Assembly (NCBI GenBank): GCA_947451935.1
Contig: CANGBH010000011.1
Location: 1-57,772, forward strand
Source: Chitinophagaceae bacterium
GTDB taxonomy: Bacteria; Bacteroidota; Bacteroidia; Chitinophagales; Chitinophagaceae
Direction: 5' to 3'
DNA: 57,772 bases
The notes under the pieces were generated by a model. The model was given only the letters and a program-made list of their open reading frames with translations, was not told the origin of the DNA and searched no databases. How positions within the stretch are numbered: position 1 is the stretch's first letter; each line of letters opens with the position of its first letter. Shown piece by piece: positions 9,119 to 17,437 of the stretch. The position numbers were made by a program, and so were the translations under genes.

Positions 9119-10399
9119 ATGCTCGATAGAAAAAAGGCACCGCATATTAAAGATGCGGTAGAGTACGGAATAGAGTTGAAAAAACCTGATGTGTTTAAGC
9201 TCGACAATGGTGTTTCTGTTTATAATATACAAGCCGGGACAGAAGAAGTGGTTCAAATTGAATGGGTTTTTAAGGCGGGTAATTGGTATGAGAAACTAAA
9301 GAATATTGCATCCGCCACCAATTTTTTAATTAAAAATGGCACATCAACAAAGTCAGCCTACGAGATTAATGAATTTGTTGATTTCTATGGTGCTTATTTA
9401 AATCGCTCATGTTATAATGAAACGGCTGTAGTAAGTCTCCATTGCCTTACAAGGCAGCTTGAACATATTTTACCTGTAGTGCAAGAAATATTTCTAGATG
9501 CATCATTCCCAGAAGATGAACTGAGTATTTATAGACAAAATATGCAGCAAAAACTTGCTGTGAACTTGAGAAAATGCGATTTTATTGCTGGAAGGAAAAT
9601 TGATGAACTCTTATTTGGGGCATCACATCCTTATGGGGTTTACTCTGCAGCAACCGATTATGATGCGATATCAAGTGCTGATGTAAAAAAATATTATAAT
9701 CAGTATTATCGTAATGGACACTGCACCATATTTTCTGCAGGCATTTTGCCTGCTAACTATCAGCAATTGTTGAATACTTATTTTGGATCAATTCCATTTA
9801 ATCAAGTTGAATTAGAAGAGCCCAATCATTCAATCAATCCTGCTCAACAAAAGAAATGGAATATTATAAATGATGACCAAGGAGTACAAGGAGCTATTCG
9901 TATTGCTCGTCCATTCCCTACACGGAAAGACCCAGATTTCCCCAAAGTTCAAGTTCTTAATGCATTGTTTGGAGGATTTTTTGGATCTCGGTTAATGAAT
10001 AATATTCGAGAAGATAAGGGATATACCTATGGCATTTATAGCTTTTTAGTAAATCATGTCCATGCCGGTGCATGGATGATTAGTACAGAGGCTGGTAGGA
10101 ATGTTTGTGAAGCTACAATCAATGAAGTGTATAACGAAATGCAGCAGTTGAGAGAGGGGGATATAGATTCGGAAGAACTGTTGTTAGTTAAGAATTATCT
10201 TATAGGAACCTTGCTTGGAGATTTAGATGGTCCTTTTCAGATAATTGGAAGATGGAAAAATCTGATTTTAAATGGACTTGATGATCAATTTTTTTATACT
10301 TCAGTCAATACAATTAAAAATATTTCATCTGAGGAGTTAAAAGCACTCGCTAATAAATATTTAAATCCTGATGATTTTTATGAGTTGGTAGTTGTATAA
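9119..10399 (+). CDS. M16 peptidase-like partner subunit, zinc motif absent
   Basis: 426 residues. The region equivalent to HxxEH reads IASATNFLIKNGT, so this chain cannot bind catalytic zinc. The substrate-binding arginine-tyrosine signature of the partner chain is intact (FGSRLMNNIREDKGYTYGIY, about residue 290). This is the pattern of the non-catalytic half of an M16B heterodimer. It begins 23 bp after its catalytic neighbour and is very probably made with it. No signal peptide is visible. Confidence 0.9.
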   Translation: MLDRKKAPHIKDAVEYGIELKKPDVFKLDNGVSVYNIQAGTEEVVQIEWVFKAGNWYEKLKNIASATNFLIKNGTSTKSAYEINEFVDFYGAYLNRSCYNETAVVSLHCLTRQLEHILPVVQEIFLDASFPEDELSIYRQNMQQKLAVNLRKCDFIAGRKIDELLFGASHPYGVYSAATDYDAISSADVKKYYNQYYRNGHCTIFSAGILPANYQQLLNTYFGSIPFNQVELEEPNHSINPAQQKKWNIINDDQGVQGAIRIARPFPTRKDPDFPKVQVLNALFGGFFGSRLMNNIREDKGYTYGIYSFLVNHVHAGAWMISTEAGRNVCEATINEVYNEMQQLREGDIDSEELLLVKNYLIGTLLGDLDGPFQIIGRWKNLILNGLDDQFFYTSVNTIKNISSEELKALANKYLNPDDFYELVVV

Positions 10400-10438
10400 T
10401 ACAACAGCAAATTATTATTTTCAGTGAATATAAAAGTC

Positions 10439-11461
10439 ATGAAAAGATTCTGGATTCCTTTCATTTTAGTTTTTTTATTGATTTCTTGTCAGAAAAAGAC
10501 AACACCAATCAGTAATATAATTAATCCTACAAGTAATTTTTCCAAAGGAGCAGATGTGAGTTGGGTTACTGAGATGGAATCAGCTGGAGTAAAATTTTAT
10601 TCTACTGCGGGAACAGAAATGGAGTGCATGGCACTTCTAAAATCACTCGGCATGAATACCATACGACTAAGGGTTTGGGTAAATCCCTCTCCAATGTGGA
10701 ATGATGTATCTGATGTGGTAGTTAAGGCACTCCGAGCAAAGCAATTAGGGATGCGCATTCTAATCGATTTTCATTATAGTGATTCATGGGCAGACCCCGG
10801 TAAACAAACTAAACCCCTTGCTTGGGAGTCGTATAATTTTGATGAATTAAAAGCTGCCTTAGCAAATCATACAAAGACTACGTTAACGACGTTAAAGCAA
10901 AGTGGTATAACACCTGAATGGGTTCAAGTTGGTAATGAAACAAATGATGGGATGTTATGGCCTGATGGGCGTGCTTCAACTTCAATGAATAATTTCACCC
11001 AGCTCATAAATGCTGGATATGATGCAGTAAAAGAAGTATTCCCTACATCTAAAGTAATTATCCATGTTTCAAATGGTTGGGATAAAAATTTATTTCAATG
11101 GATGTTTGCAGGATTAAAAGCAAATGAAGCAAAATTTGATGTTATAGGCATGTCTCTATATCCTACTGCATCGAACTGGGCATCTTATAATCAGCAATGC
11201 TTTCAAAACATGAATGATATGGTTAGCCTATACAACAAGGAAGTTTTTATAGTTGAAGTTGGTATGCCCTCAAATAATGTTTCGGAGTGCAATTCTTTTT
11301 TAACGGATATTATTGACAAGACAAAGCATGTAACATCTAACAAGGGATTAGGGGTTTTGTATTGGGAACCTCAGGCATACAACGGTTGGAAGGGCTATGA
11401 ATTAGGTGCTTTTGATATTTCAGGGAAACCTACAAACGCCCTTCTCGCTTTTTCAAAGTAA
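10439..11461 (+). CDS. Arabinogalactan endo-beta-1,4-galactanase (GH53), lipoprotein
   Basis: 340 residues from the ATG at 10439; an in-frame GTG at 10424 would place charged residues before the signal. The N-terminus MKRFWIPFILVFLLISCQ is a lipoprotein signal with lipobox LISC. GH53 features follow: FSKGADVSWVTEME, GMNTIRLRVWVNPSP, ILIDFHYSDSWADPGKQ, the acid/base glutamate in WVQVGNETNDGMLWP and the probable nucleophile glutamate in FIVEVGMPSNN. The enzyme cuts beta-1,4-galactan side chains of pectin. No SusC/SusD pair or other glycan genes are adjacent, so it is not part of an evident utilisation locus. Confidence 0.92.
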   Translation: MKRFWIPFILVFLLISCQKKTTPISNIINPTSNFSKGADVSWVTEMESAGVKFYSTAGTEMECMALLKSLGMNTIRLRVWVNPSPMWNDVSDVVVKALRAKQLGMRILIDFHYSDSWADPGKQTKPLAWESYNFDELKAALANHTKTTLTTLKQSGITPEWVQVGNETNDGMLWPDGRASTSMNNFTQLINAGYDAVKEVFPTSKVIIHVSNGWDKNLFQWMFAGLKANEAKFDVIGMSLYPTASNWASYNQQCFQNMNDMVSLYNKEVFIVEVGMPSNNVSECNSFLTDIIDKTKHVTSNKGLGVLYWEPQAYNGWKGYELGAFDISGKPTNALLAFSK

Positions 11462-11559
11462 GTAGCTTTACCATGTTATTTTTGCCATTCTAGGGGGTAA
11501 AAATTTAATTTTTTACTGATTTTTTTTTGCAGAACAACATAACTTATCTTTAATGCATC

Positions 11560-13560
11560 ATGCATTTTGATCGCAAATATTTATCAGACGAGCAGCTTAT
11601 TTCTTTTTACCGAGAACTTCTTTATCCAAGGATGATCGAGGAAAAAATGCTTGTACTATTACGACAAGGCAAAGTGGGTAAATGGTTTAGCGGTATTGGA
11701 CAAGAAGCAATTTCAGTTGGCGCTACCCTAGCATTAAAATCCGAAGAATGGATATTCCCTCTACACAGAAATTTAGGAGTATTTACCGTAAGGGGGATGT
11801 CATTGGAAAAGCTTTTTTTACAATGGCAAGGCAGCAAAGAGGGCTTTAGTAAGGGACGTGAACGAAGCTTTCATTTTGGATCTAAAGAACATTTTATCAC
11901 TGGTATGATATCTCACCTCGGCCCCCAACTTGCATTGGCAGATGGTGCTGCGTTAGCCTATAAGTTGAAGCAGGAAGGAAAAGTTGCCTTAGCCTTTACC
12001 GGTGATGGAGGAACTTCTGAAGGTGATTTTCATGAAGCCTTAAATTTAGCTGCGGTATGGGATCTTCCTGTGATTTTTATTATTGAAAATAATGGGTATG
12101 GATTAAGCACTCCAGTAGATGAGCAATATCGATGTGACGCTTTAGTTGATAGAGCCAAAGGATATGGTATGGAGGGGATACAAATTGATGGTAATAATAT
12201 TTTAGAAGTATATGATACCATCAAAGGAGTTCGCGAGTATTGTATTGAAAATCAAAAACCATATCTTATTGAGTGCATTACGTTCAGAATGCGCGGTCAT
12301 GAAGAAGCTAGTGGTACAAAATATGTTCCCAAAGAATTGTTTGAGGAGTGGGGTAAGAAGGATCCAGTGGCTTGTTATGAAGAATGGCTCTTGCATAGTG
12401 AAATTGCCTCAGTAGACGAAATTCGAAAAATAAATGAAGAAATTAGAGTAAAAATAGAATTAGAACTGAAAGCAGGATTATCCTTTGAAGGGAATAAGGT
12501 GAATACAGAAGAGGAGATACATGATCTGTTCGCTATGCCAAAATCATCCAATCTTAATGAATCTTCATCTCTAGATTTGTTTGTACCAAATAGGACTGAT
12601 CCAATTCGTTTTATTGATGCTATTTCAGAAGCATTAGATCAATCTCTAGCTATACATGATAACCTAATTATCATGGGTCAAGATATTGCCGAATATGGCG
12701 GAGCCTTTAAAGTTACCGCAGGGTTATCTACTAAATATGGAAAGCATAGAGTAAGGAATACACCTATTTGTGAAAGCGTTATTGTTGGGGCAGCTTTGGG
12801 ATTGAGTTTAGAAGGATTTAAATCAGTTGTTGAAATGCAGTTTGCCGATTTTGTTTCGGTTGGATTTAACCAAATTGTCAATAATTTGGCCAAGATTCAC
12901 TATCGTTGGGGACAAGAATCGGATGTAGTTATACGGATGCCCACAGGAGCAGGGGTAGGTGCTGGCCCTTTCCATTCTCAAAGTAATGAAGCTTGGTTTT
13001 TTCATGTGCCCGGACTTAAAATTGTCTATCCTTCAAATCCAGAAGATGCTAAAGGATTATTGATGGCTGCAATAAATGATCCTAATCCTGTACTCTTTTT
13101 TGAGCACAAGGCACTATATAGAAGTATTTCTGGAATTGTAAATCCTGAACCTTTTGAAACTAGTATTGGTAAAGCTAGGACTCTTAAGGCTGGAGAAGAT
13201 TTAAGCATCATTACCTATGGCGCAGGAGTACATTGGGCAACTGATTTTGCTGATGTACATCCCGATATATCAATTGAAATAGTAGATCTAAGGACATTGA
13301 TGCCTCTTGATTATGATGCTATTCGATTGACAGTAGAAAAGAATAATCGTGTACTTATCTTACATGAAGATAATCTTACCGGAGGTATTGGTGCTGAAAT
13401 TGCAGCATGGATTTCAGAGCATTGTTTTCAATTTCTTGATGCACCAGTAATGCGATGTGCTAGCCTCGATACTCCTATACCATTTGCCCCAGAACTTGAA
13501 TCACAATACCTCGCAAAGTCAAGACTTGAAAAATATATAGTTGATCTATTGAAGTATTGA
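11560..13560 (+). CDS. 2-oxoacid dehydrogenase E1, alpha and beta subunits fused
   Basis: 666 residues. The first half (to about residue 320) is an E1-alpha subunit with the thiamine-diphosphate motif GDG at residues 148-150 and NN at 177-178. The second half, from about residue 345 (FIDAISEALDQSL), is an E1-beta subunit with MGQDIAEYGGAFKVT, FADFVSVGFNQIVNN and RMPTGAGVGAGPFHSQ. Fused E1 chains of this kind are common in Bacteroidetes and act on branched-chain 2-oxoacids or pyruvate. The E2 and E3 genes are not in the window, so the substrate cannot be fixed. Confidence 0.92.
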   Translation: MHFDRKYLSDEQLISFYRELLYPRMIEEKMLVLLRQGKVGKWFSGIGQEAISVGATLALKSEEWIFPLHRNLGVFTVRGMSLEKLFLQWQGSKEGFSKGRERSFHFGSKEHFITGMISHLGPQLALADGAALAYKLKQEGKVALAFTGDGGTSEGDFHEALNLAAVWDLPVIFIIENNGYGLSTPVDEQYRCDALVDRAKGYGMEGIQIDGNNILEVYDTIKGVREYCIENQKPYLIECITFRMRGHEEASGTKYVPKELFEEWGKKDPVACYEEWLLHSEIASVDEIRKINEEIRVKIELELKAGLSFEGNKVNTEEEIHDLFAMPKSSNLNESSSLDLFVPNRTDPIRFIDAISEALDQSLAIHDNLIIMGQDIAEYGGAFKVTAGLSTKYGKHRVRNTPICESVIVGAALGLSLEGFKSVVEMQFADFVSVGFNQIVNNLAKIHYRWGQESDVVIRMPTGAGVGAGPFHSQSNEAWFFHVPGLKIVYPSNPEDAKGLLMAAINDPNPVLFFEHKALYRSISGIVNPEPFETSIGKARTLKAGEDLSIITYGAGVHWATDFADVHPDISIEIVDLRTLMPLDYDAIRLTVEKNNRVLILHEDNLTGGIGAEIAAWISEHCFQFLDAPVMRCASLDTPIPFAPELESQYLAKSRLEKYIVDLLKY

Positions 13561-13677
13561 TTTTAACTCTATAAATCATTGAGTTTATTGTATATAATAT
13601 TAAACTTGAATAGTTATTCGAGATGTTGTAATTTATAGTTTGTTTTAGATTCTCTTATTTTTAATCTGTTGTATTTA

Positions 13678-14148
13678 ATGAAAGTTGAAAGCAATAAAGT
13701 AGTTACCATTCATTATACATTGAAAGATGAATTGGGAAATATACTTCAAGGAGATGATGCTCATATAGTGGAAGAATACCTGCATGGCGCAGATAATATT
13801 ATACCTGGTTTAGAGCGTGCACTTGAAGGATTACAAGAAAGTCAGGTAATAGAAGTGGTGATTTACGAAGACGATGCTTATGGCCCCAAGGAGAAAAGTT
13901 TAATCATTGAAGTAGGTATTGATGAATTTGAAAATGTTGATACCATTCAAGAAGGCCAATATATTCAGTTATTTGATGGGACTGATGCCGTAGTTGTAGA
14001 GAAAGCAGATGAATATATTATTGTTGATGCAAACCACCCTTTTGCTGGGAAGACTCTTTTTTACACCATAAAGATTGCCGGAATACGGGATGCTACCGAA
14101 GAAGAATTATTATTTGGTTCACCTAAACGTGTTGAAGATTTAATATAA
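13678..14148 (+). CDS. FKBP-type peptidyl-prolyl isomerase, SlyD-like
   Basis: 156 residues from the ATG at 13678 (a TTG lies three codons upstream). The order is the SlyD order: an FKBP strand (VVTIHYTLKDELGNIL), the insert-in-flap domain in the middle, and the closing strand DANHPFAGKTLFYTIKI. LIPG-like NIIPGLERALEGL contributes to the active site. The His/Cys-rich metal tail of E. coli SlyD is missing, as in many Bacteroidetes homologues. Cytoplasmic folding helper. It is followed 29 bp later by a lipoprotein gene on the same strand. Confidence 0.88.
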   Translation: MKVESNKVVTIHYTLKDELGNILQGDDAHIVEEYLHGADNIIPGLERALEGLQESQVIEVVIYEDDAYGPKEKSLIIEVGIDEFENVDTIQEGQYIQLFDGTDAVVVEKADEYIIVDANHPFAGKTLFYTIKIAGIRDATEEELLFGSPKRVEDLI

Positions 14149-14177
14149 TATTTGTTTACTGTTATCAAATTTTTACC

Positions 14178-15407
14178 ATGAATCGAATTTACATTTCAAT
14201 CGTTTTTCTTTTATTTATATCATGTAACGGGTTGAATAATAACAAAACTGATAAATCGTTAACTATGGATTACAAAAAAGGTACGTTTGGGTATGATCTT
14301 GATTTTTTAAAAAAGTGTCATAAAGATCTTATTGTTTTAGGGGATGATTCTACCGGTGCCCAAATAATTGTACTTCCTGCTTATCAAGGTCGAGTCATGA
14401 CTAGTACTGCAGAGGGAAGTGAAGGAGCTAGTTTTGGTTGGCTCAACCATGAGCTAATTGCTTCTGGAAAATTTTCTGAACACTTCAGTGCATTTGGTGG
14501 GGAGGAACGCATTTGGCTTGGTCCTGAAGGTGGTCAATTTTCAATATATTTTAAAAAAGGTGCTGAATTTAAATTCGACAATTGGTATGTTCCAAAGGAA
14601 ATTGATACAGAATCATTTGAACTAATATCTTCTAGTAAAACAGAAGCAAAATTTGAAAAAGCAATTCACCTTGAAAATTATTCCGGTACTAAATTTGATT
14701 TGATGGTTAATCGTAACATTCATTTGATGAATAGTGAAAGTATTCAAAAATCAATTGGAGTTATTCCTTCTAGTATAAAAGCAGTTGGATTTGAATCTGA
14801 TAATGTGATTAGGAACACAGGACAAGAAAAATGGTCTAAACAAAATGGCTTACTGTCTATATGGATTTTGAGCATGCTTAATGCGGCTGATGGAACAACC
14901 ATTGTTTTGCCTTACCGTAAAGGGGATTCATCTGAGTTAGGTAAAATAGTTACTGATGATTATTTTGGTAAGGTTCCAGGGGATAGATTAAAAGTTGACA
15001 ATGGAATTATATTATTGAAAGCCGACGGGAATCATAGAAGCAAAATAGGCATATCTCCCTCTAGAGCATTGCCTATAGCTGCTAGTTTTGATGCAAAGCA
15101 AAATGTGTTGACTATTGCTGAATTTAGTTTACATGAGAACGTACATGACTATGTAAACTCATTATGGCAAATTCAGAAAGAACCATTCAAGGGCGATGCT
15201 GTAAATGCCTATAATGATGGTCCTATTGATGGCAAGCAAATGGGTAAATTCTATGAAGTAGAAAGCTCTTCACCAGCTGCCGCCTTAGCTCCTGGAGAAC
15301 AGATGCAGCATATTCATCGAACCATACATCTTAAGGGAAGTAAGGAAGACCTAAATACTATTGCATTAAGATTATTTGGTATTGGGCTTGATGCAATGAG
15401 TTTATAG
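14178..15407 (+). CDS. DUF6786-like lipoprotein, possible mutarotase-type fold
   Basis: 409 residues. The signal MNRIYISIVFLLFISCNG has a lipobox ending at Cys16. The body has phrases such as QIIVLPAYQGRVMTSTAEG, FGWLNHELIASG, FSAFGGEERIWLGPEGGQF and a late MQHIHRTIHLKG. I associate these with the DUF6786 family and with aldose-epimerase-like beta-sandwiches, from memory of the pattern only. The catalytic His and Glu of a mutarotase cannot be assigned. It ends next to the stop of the convergent TIM-barrel gene with no gap, which suggests compact or overlapping transcription ends. Confidence 0.7.
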   Translation: MNRIYISIVFLLFISCNGLNNNKTDKSLTMDYKKGTFGYDLDFLKKCHKDLIVLGDDSTGAQIIVLPAYQGRVMTSTAEGSEGASFGWLNHELIASGKFSEHFSAFGGEERIWLGPEGGQFSIYFKKGAEFKFDNWYVPKEIDTESFELISSSKTEAKFEKAIHLENYSGTKFDLMVNRNIHLMNSESIQKSIGVIPSSIKAVGFESDNVIRNTGQEKWSKQNGLLSIWILSMLNAADGTTIVLPYRKGDSSELGKIVTDDYFGKVPGDRLKVDNGIILLKADGNHRSKIGISPSRALPIAASFDAKQNVLTIAEFSLHENVHDYVNSLWQIQKEPFKGDAVNAYNDGPIDGKQMGKFYEVESSSPAAALAPGEQMQHIHRTIHLKGSKEDLNTIALRLFGIGLDAMSL

Positions 15408-16238
15408 CTAGTTTTTTAACGACTTTAAAAACGTTAGACTAGGAGGGAGTTGACTTATCACTCTTGAGGATTCGTCTTCAATAAAATAATGTTTTACAGC
15501 TGAAGATTTAGCTGCACTCATTATGTCCTTTATATTCACATCCCCTTTGCCTAATATCACATTTGTTTCTTCATCTGCACTTCCTGTGTCATTAGATACC
15601 GTGCCTACCAATCGATCTTTTAGGTGTAATAGGGAAAAACGTTTCGGATATTTTTTTATGAGTTCAACAGGGTCTACACCACCTTGCTTTGCCCAATATA
15701 CATCAAGCTCATAATTTACATATGCAGGAATCGTTTTAGCTATTAAGTCATCAAATAAGGTGCCATTTTTTGAAGGCCTAAATTCGAATCCATGTGGGTG
15801 ATAACAAAACTCTAGTCCATTTTCTTTAAATATTTTTCCTGCCTTGTTGAATACTACTGCTGCATCTACTACATTTTTTATATTGAATTCATTTCCTTCA
15901 TGTGGTATCCAATAGCAAATCACATAGGTTGCTCCAAGTGTTTTTGCATTGTAAATTACTTGTGTCAGGTCTTTGCTAAGATCTCCATAGTCCACACCAA
16001 ATCCTACAAACTTGAAATCTAATTTATCTAGTAGCTTTTTATAATCACTTACACTTTTCCCATACAAGTCAATCCCTTCTAATTCACGGATACCCATTGC
16101 GCGAATTTTTTTCAGGGTTCCTTCTAAGTCTGTCTTGGTTTGGTTTCTTACAGAATATAGTTGAAGACCAATTTCTTGTGCATTGATAACTGCACTAGTT
16201 GAAAAGCAGATAATTAGTATAAGTAGACTCTTTTTCAT
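15408..16238 (-). CDS. Exported sugar phosphate isomerase/epimerase-like TIM barrel
   Basis: 276 residues with a cleavable signal (LLILIICFSTSAVINAQ). The AP-endonuclease-2/xylose-isomerase-like barrel is indicated by IGLQLYSVRNQTK, GIRELEGIDLYGKSV, FCYHPHGFEFRP, YVNYELDVYWAKQGGVDP and FSLLHLKDR, which hold the usual His, Glu and Asp metal-ligand candidates. Secreted members of this family are frequent in Bacteroidetes and often act on modified sugars; the substrate is unknown. It lies tail to tail with the DUF6786-like gene and may belong together with it functionally (mutarotase plus isomerase), which is inference. Confidence 0.85.
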   Translation of the reverse strand: MKKSLLILIICFSTSAVINAQEIGLQLYSVRNQTKTDLEGTLKKIRAMGIRELEGIDLYGKSVSDYKKLLDKLDFKFVGFGVDYGDLSKDLTQVIYNAKTLGATYVICYWIPHEGNEFNIKNVVDAAVVFNKAGKIFKENGLEFCYHPHGFEFRPSKNGTLFDDLIAKTIPAYVNYELDVYWAKQGGVDPVELIKKYPKRFSLLHLKDRLVGTVSNDTGSADEETNVILGKGDVNIKDIMSAAKSSAVKHYFIEDESSRVISQLPPSLTFLKSLKN

Positions 16239-16269
16239 ATGGGGAAATTATGATTTATTGCTTGATTTA

Positions 16270-16764
16270 TTAACTCAGTTTATCATTTTTCCGTTTGTAT
16301 AAAGGAATAGATGTAATATTCGAGATGGTTTCAGCACCAAGATCACCTTCTTTACTGAACGACCAAACAAAAAGTCCATGTATTGAATGGTCTTTACGAA
16401 TCTTGTCGATTGCGTTAAGAACAAGATTTTTTGCGATTCCTTTATTTCTATACTCCTCTAGAACCATTGCGGAGCAGAGGTATATGGCATCATATGTTTT
16501 TTCGATTTTTGTTAGTTCAAATAGTTGTTTTTCTGAAATCTCACCATCTATAAATTGGTTCATTAATTTTAAGGTAGTCGGAATAAGTAATACCCATGCA
16601 ATTGGGCCCTCTCCATTATCATATTCAGAAACAGTTGCTGGGTGTATGTGTAGTAATTCATCTATAATATCCTCATTGACGTCTAATTGTTCTGGGTCCT
16701 CTTTTGAAGCAAAGACCTCATCAGCTAGTTTTATCATTCGTTCGTAGTTGCTCAATGCCATCAT
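16270..16764 (-). CDS. GNAT-family N-acetyltransferase-like protein
   Basis: 164 residues. The acetyl-CoA-binding loop is visible in AMVLEEYRNKGIAKNLVLNA, the R/Q-x-x-G-x-A type motif A of GNAT enzymes, placed in the second half as expected. The first third is acidic and helical. No signal peptide. It lies 31 bp upstream of the TIM-barrel gene on the same strand. The acceptor is unknown. Two adjacent ATG codons (16764 and 16761) could each be the start. Confidence 0.75.
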   Translation of the reverse strand: MMALSNYERMIKLADEVFASKEDPEQLDVNEDIIDELLHIHPATVSEYDNGEGPIAWVLLIPTTLKLMNQFIDGEISEKQLFELTKIEKTYDAIYLCSAMVLEEYRNKGIAKNLVLNAIDKIRKDHSIHGLFVWSFSKEGDLGAETISNITSIPLYKRKNDKLS

Positions 16765-16781
16765 ATTTATTATTTCATTTA

Positions 16782-16990
16782 CTAATTAATGAACTTAGTT
16801 CTTAGTTTCAAAAATGGCTTTTCAACTACTTTGTTTAGCAATATTGCACCAATTTTAGAAGCGATAAGAGATGCTATTAGAATTAAATTTCCGTCTCGAT
16901 TAATATCTGATAAAAGATTATTTGTTATATGAATCAATCCTTTATGGCTAAGGTTCTTAAGTGATCTAATTCGTAAAGCTTCTCTTTCAT
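16782..16990 (-). pseudogene. Acyltransferase-3 family remnant with internal deletion
   Basis: On the minus strand an ATG at 16990 opens MKEKLYELDHLRTLAI, the hallmark start of acyltransferase-3 (OafA-like) membrane proteins, but the frame stops two codons later. In a second frame the sequence continues as ASLIASKIGAILLNKVVEKP and then FLKLRTKFIN to a stop at 16782; VEKPFLKLR is the usual end of this family. A full gene would be about 1.1 kb, so nearly all of the middle is gone and only the two ends remain, joined by about 90 bp of unclear sequence. This is a dead gene. Confidence 0.75.
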
Positions 16991-17082
16991 TTTATCCTAA
17001 TAGATTTATACTATCAATTTTAAGCATTATTCATTAATGTTCAATAAAGAAAATGAGTTGGTTATATTATTTTTTCATGCAC

Positions 17083-17433
17083 TTAATCAGTACTTTTTCC
17101 ACCTTTATTATACCATTTTACAATTACTTCTATGTCGCTTGCAGAAAGTTCGCTTCCTAATGGCATTCTTTTATTTGAAAATGAAGCTGGGTCAGCTATG
17201 GATGCTTTTATATTACTGTATTGTGATGTAAGGTCATCGTCACTATCCAGTTTTACAGGTCTTCCACTCCATGAATTGAATGGGTCAGTTGAGTTGTGAC
17301 ATTGTAAACAATTTGTGGCAATAATTTGTTTAACTATAGAAAAGTACTTGATGTCCTGAGGAACTGCTGTTTCTTTTTTACATGAGATCATTAAAATACA
17401 GAGTAGAGAATATGTCAAAATACTTTCTTTCAT
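17083..17433 (-). CDS. Small c-type cytochrome-like lipoprotein
   Basis: 116 residues. The signal ends in a lipobox (LCILMISC, Cys18). One haem-attachment motif CLQCH follows TN, and a candidate distal methionine lies in NKRMPLGSEL before a final helix (ASDIEVIVKWYNKGG). This is the layout of a small class I-like or planctomycete-type cytochrome c domain, here of unusually short length. The gene starts 4 bp after the stop of the acylase gene on the same strand, so the two are probably translated together. The electron partner is unknown. Confidence 0.85.
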   Translation of the reverse strand: MKESILTYSLLCILMISCKKETAVPQDIKYFSIVKQIIATNCLQCHNSTDPFNSWSGRPVKLDSDDDLTSQYSNIKASIADPASFSNKRMPLGSELSASDIEVIVKWYNKGGKSTD

Positions 17434-17437
17434 TTTC

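Noticed and set aside
17037-17231. A 64-codon plus-strand frame over the haem lipoprotein gene
   Set aside because: It is antisense to a gene with a convincing lipobox and CxxCH motif and has no features of its own.
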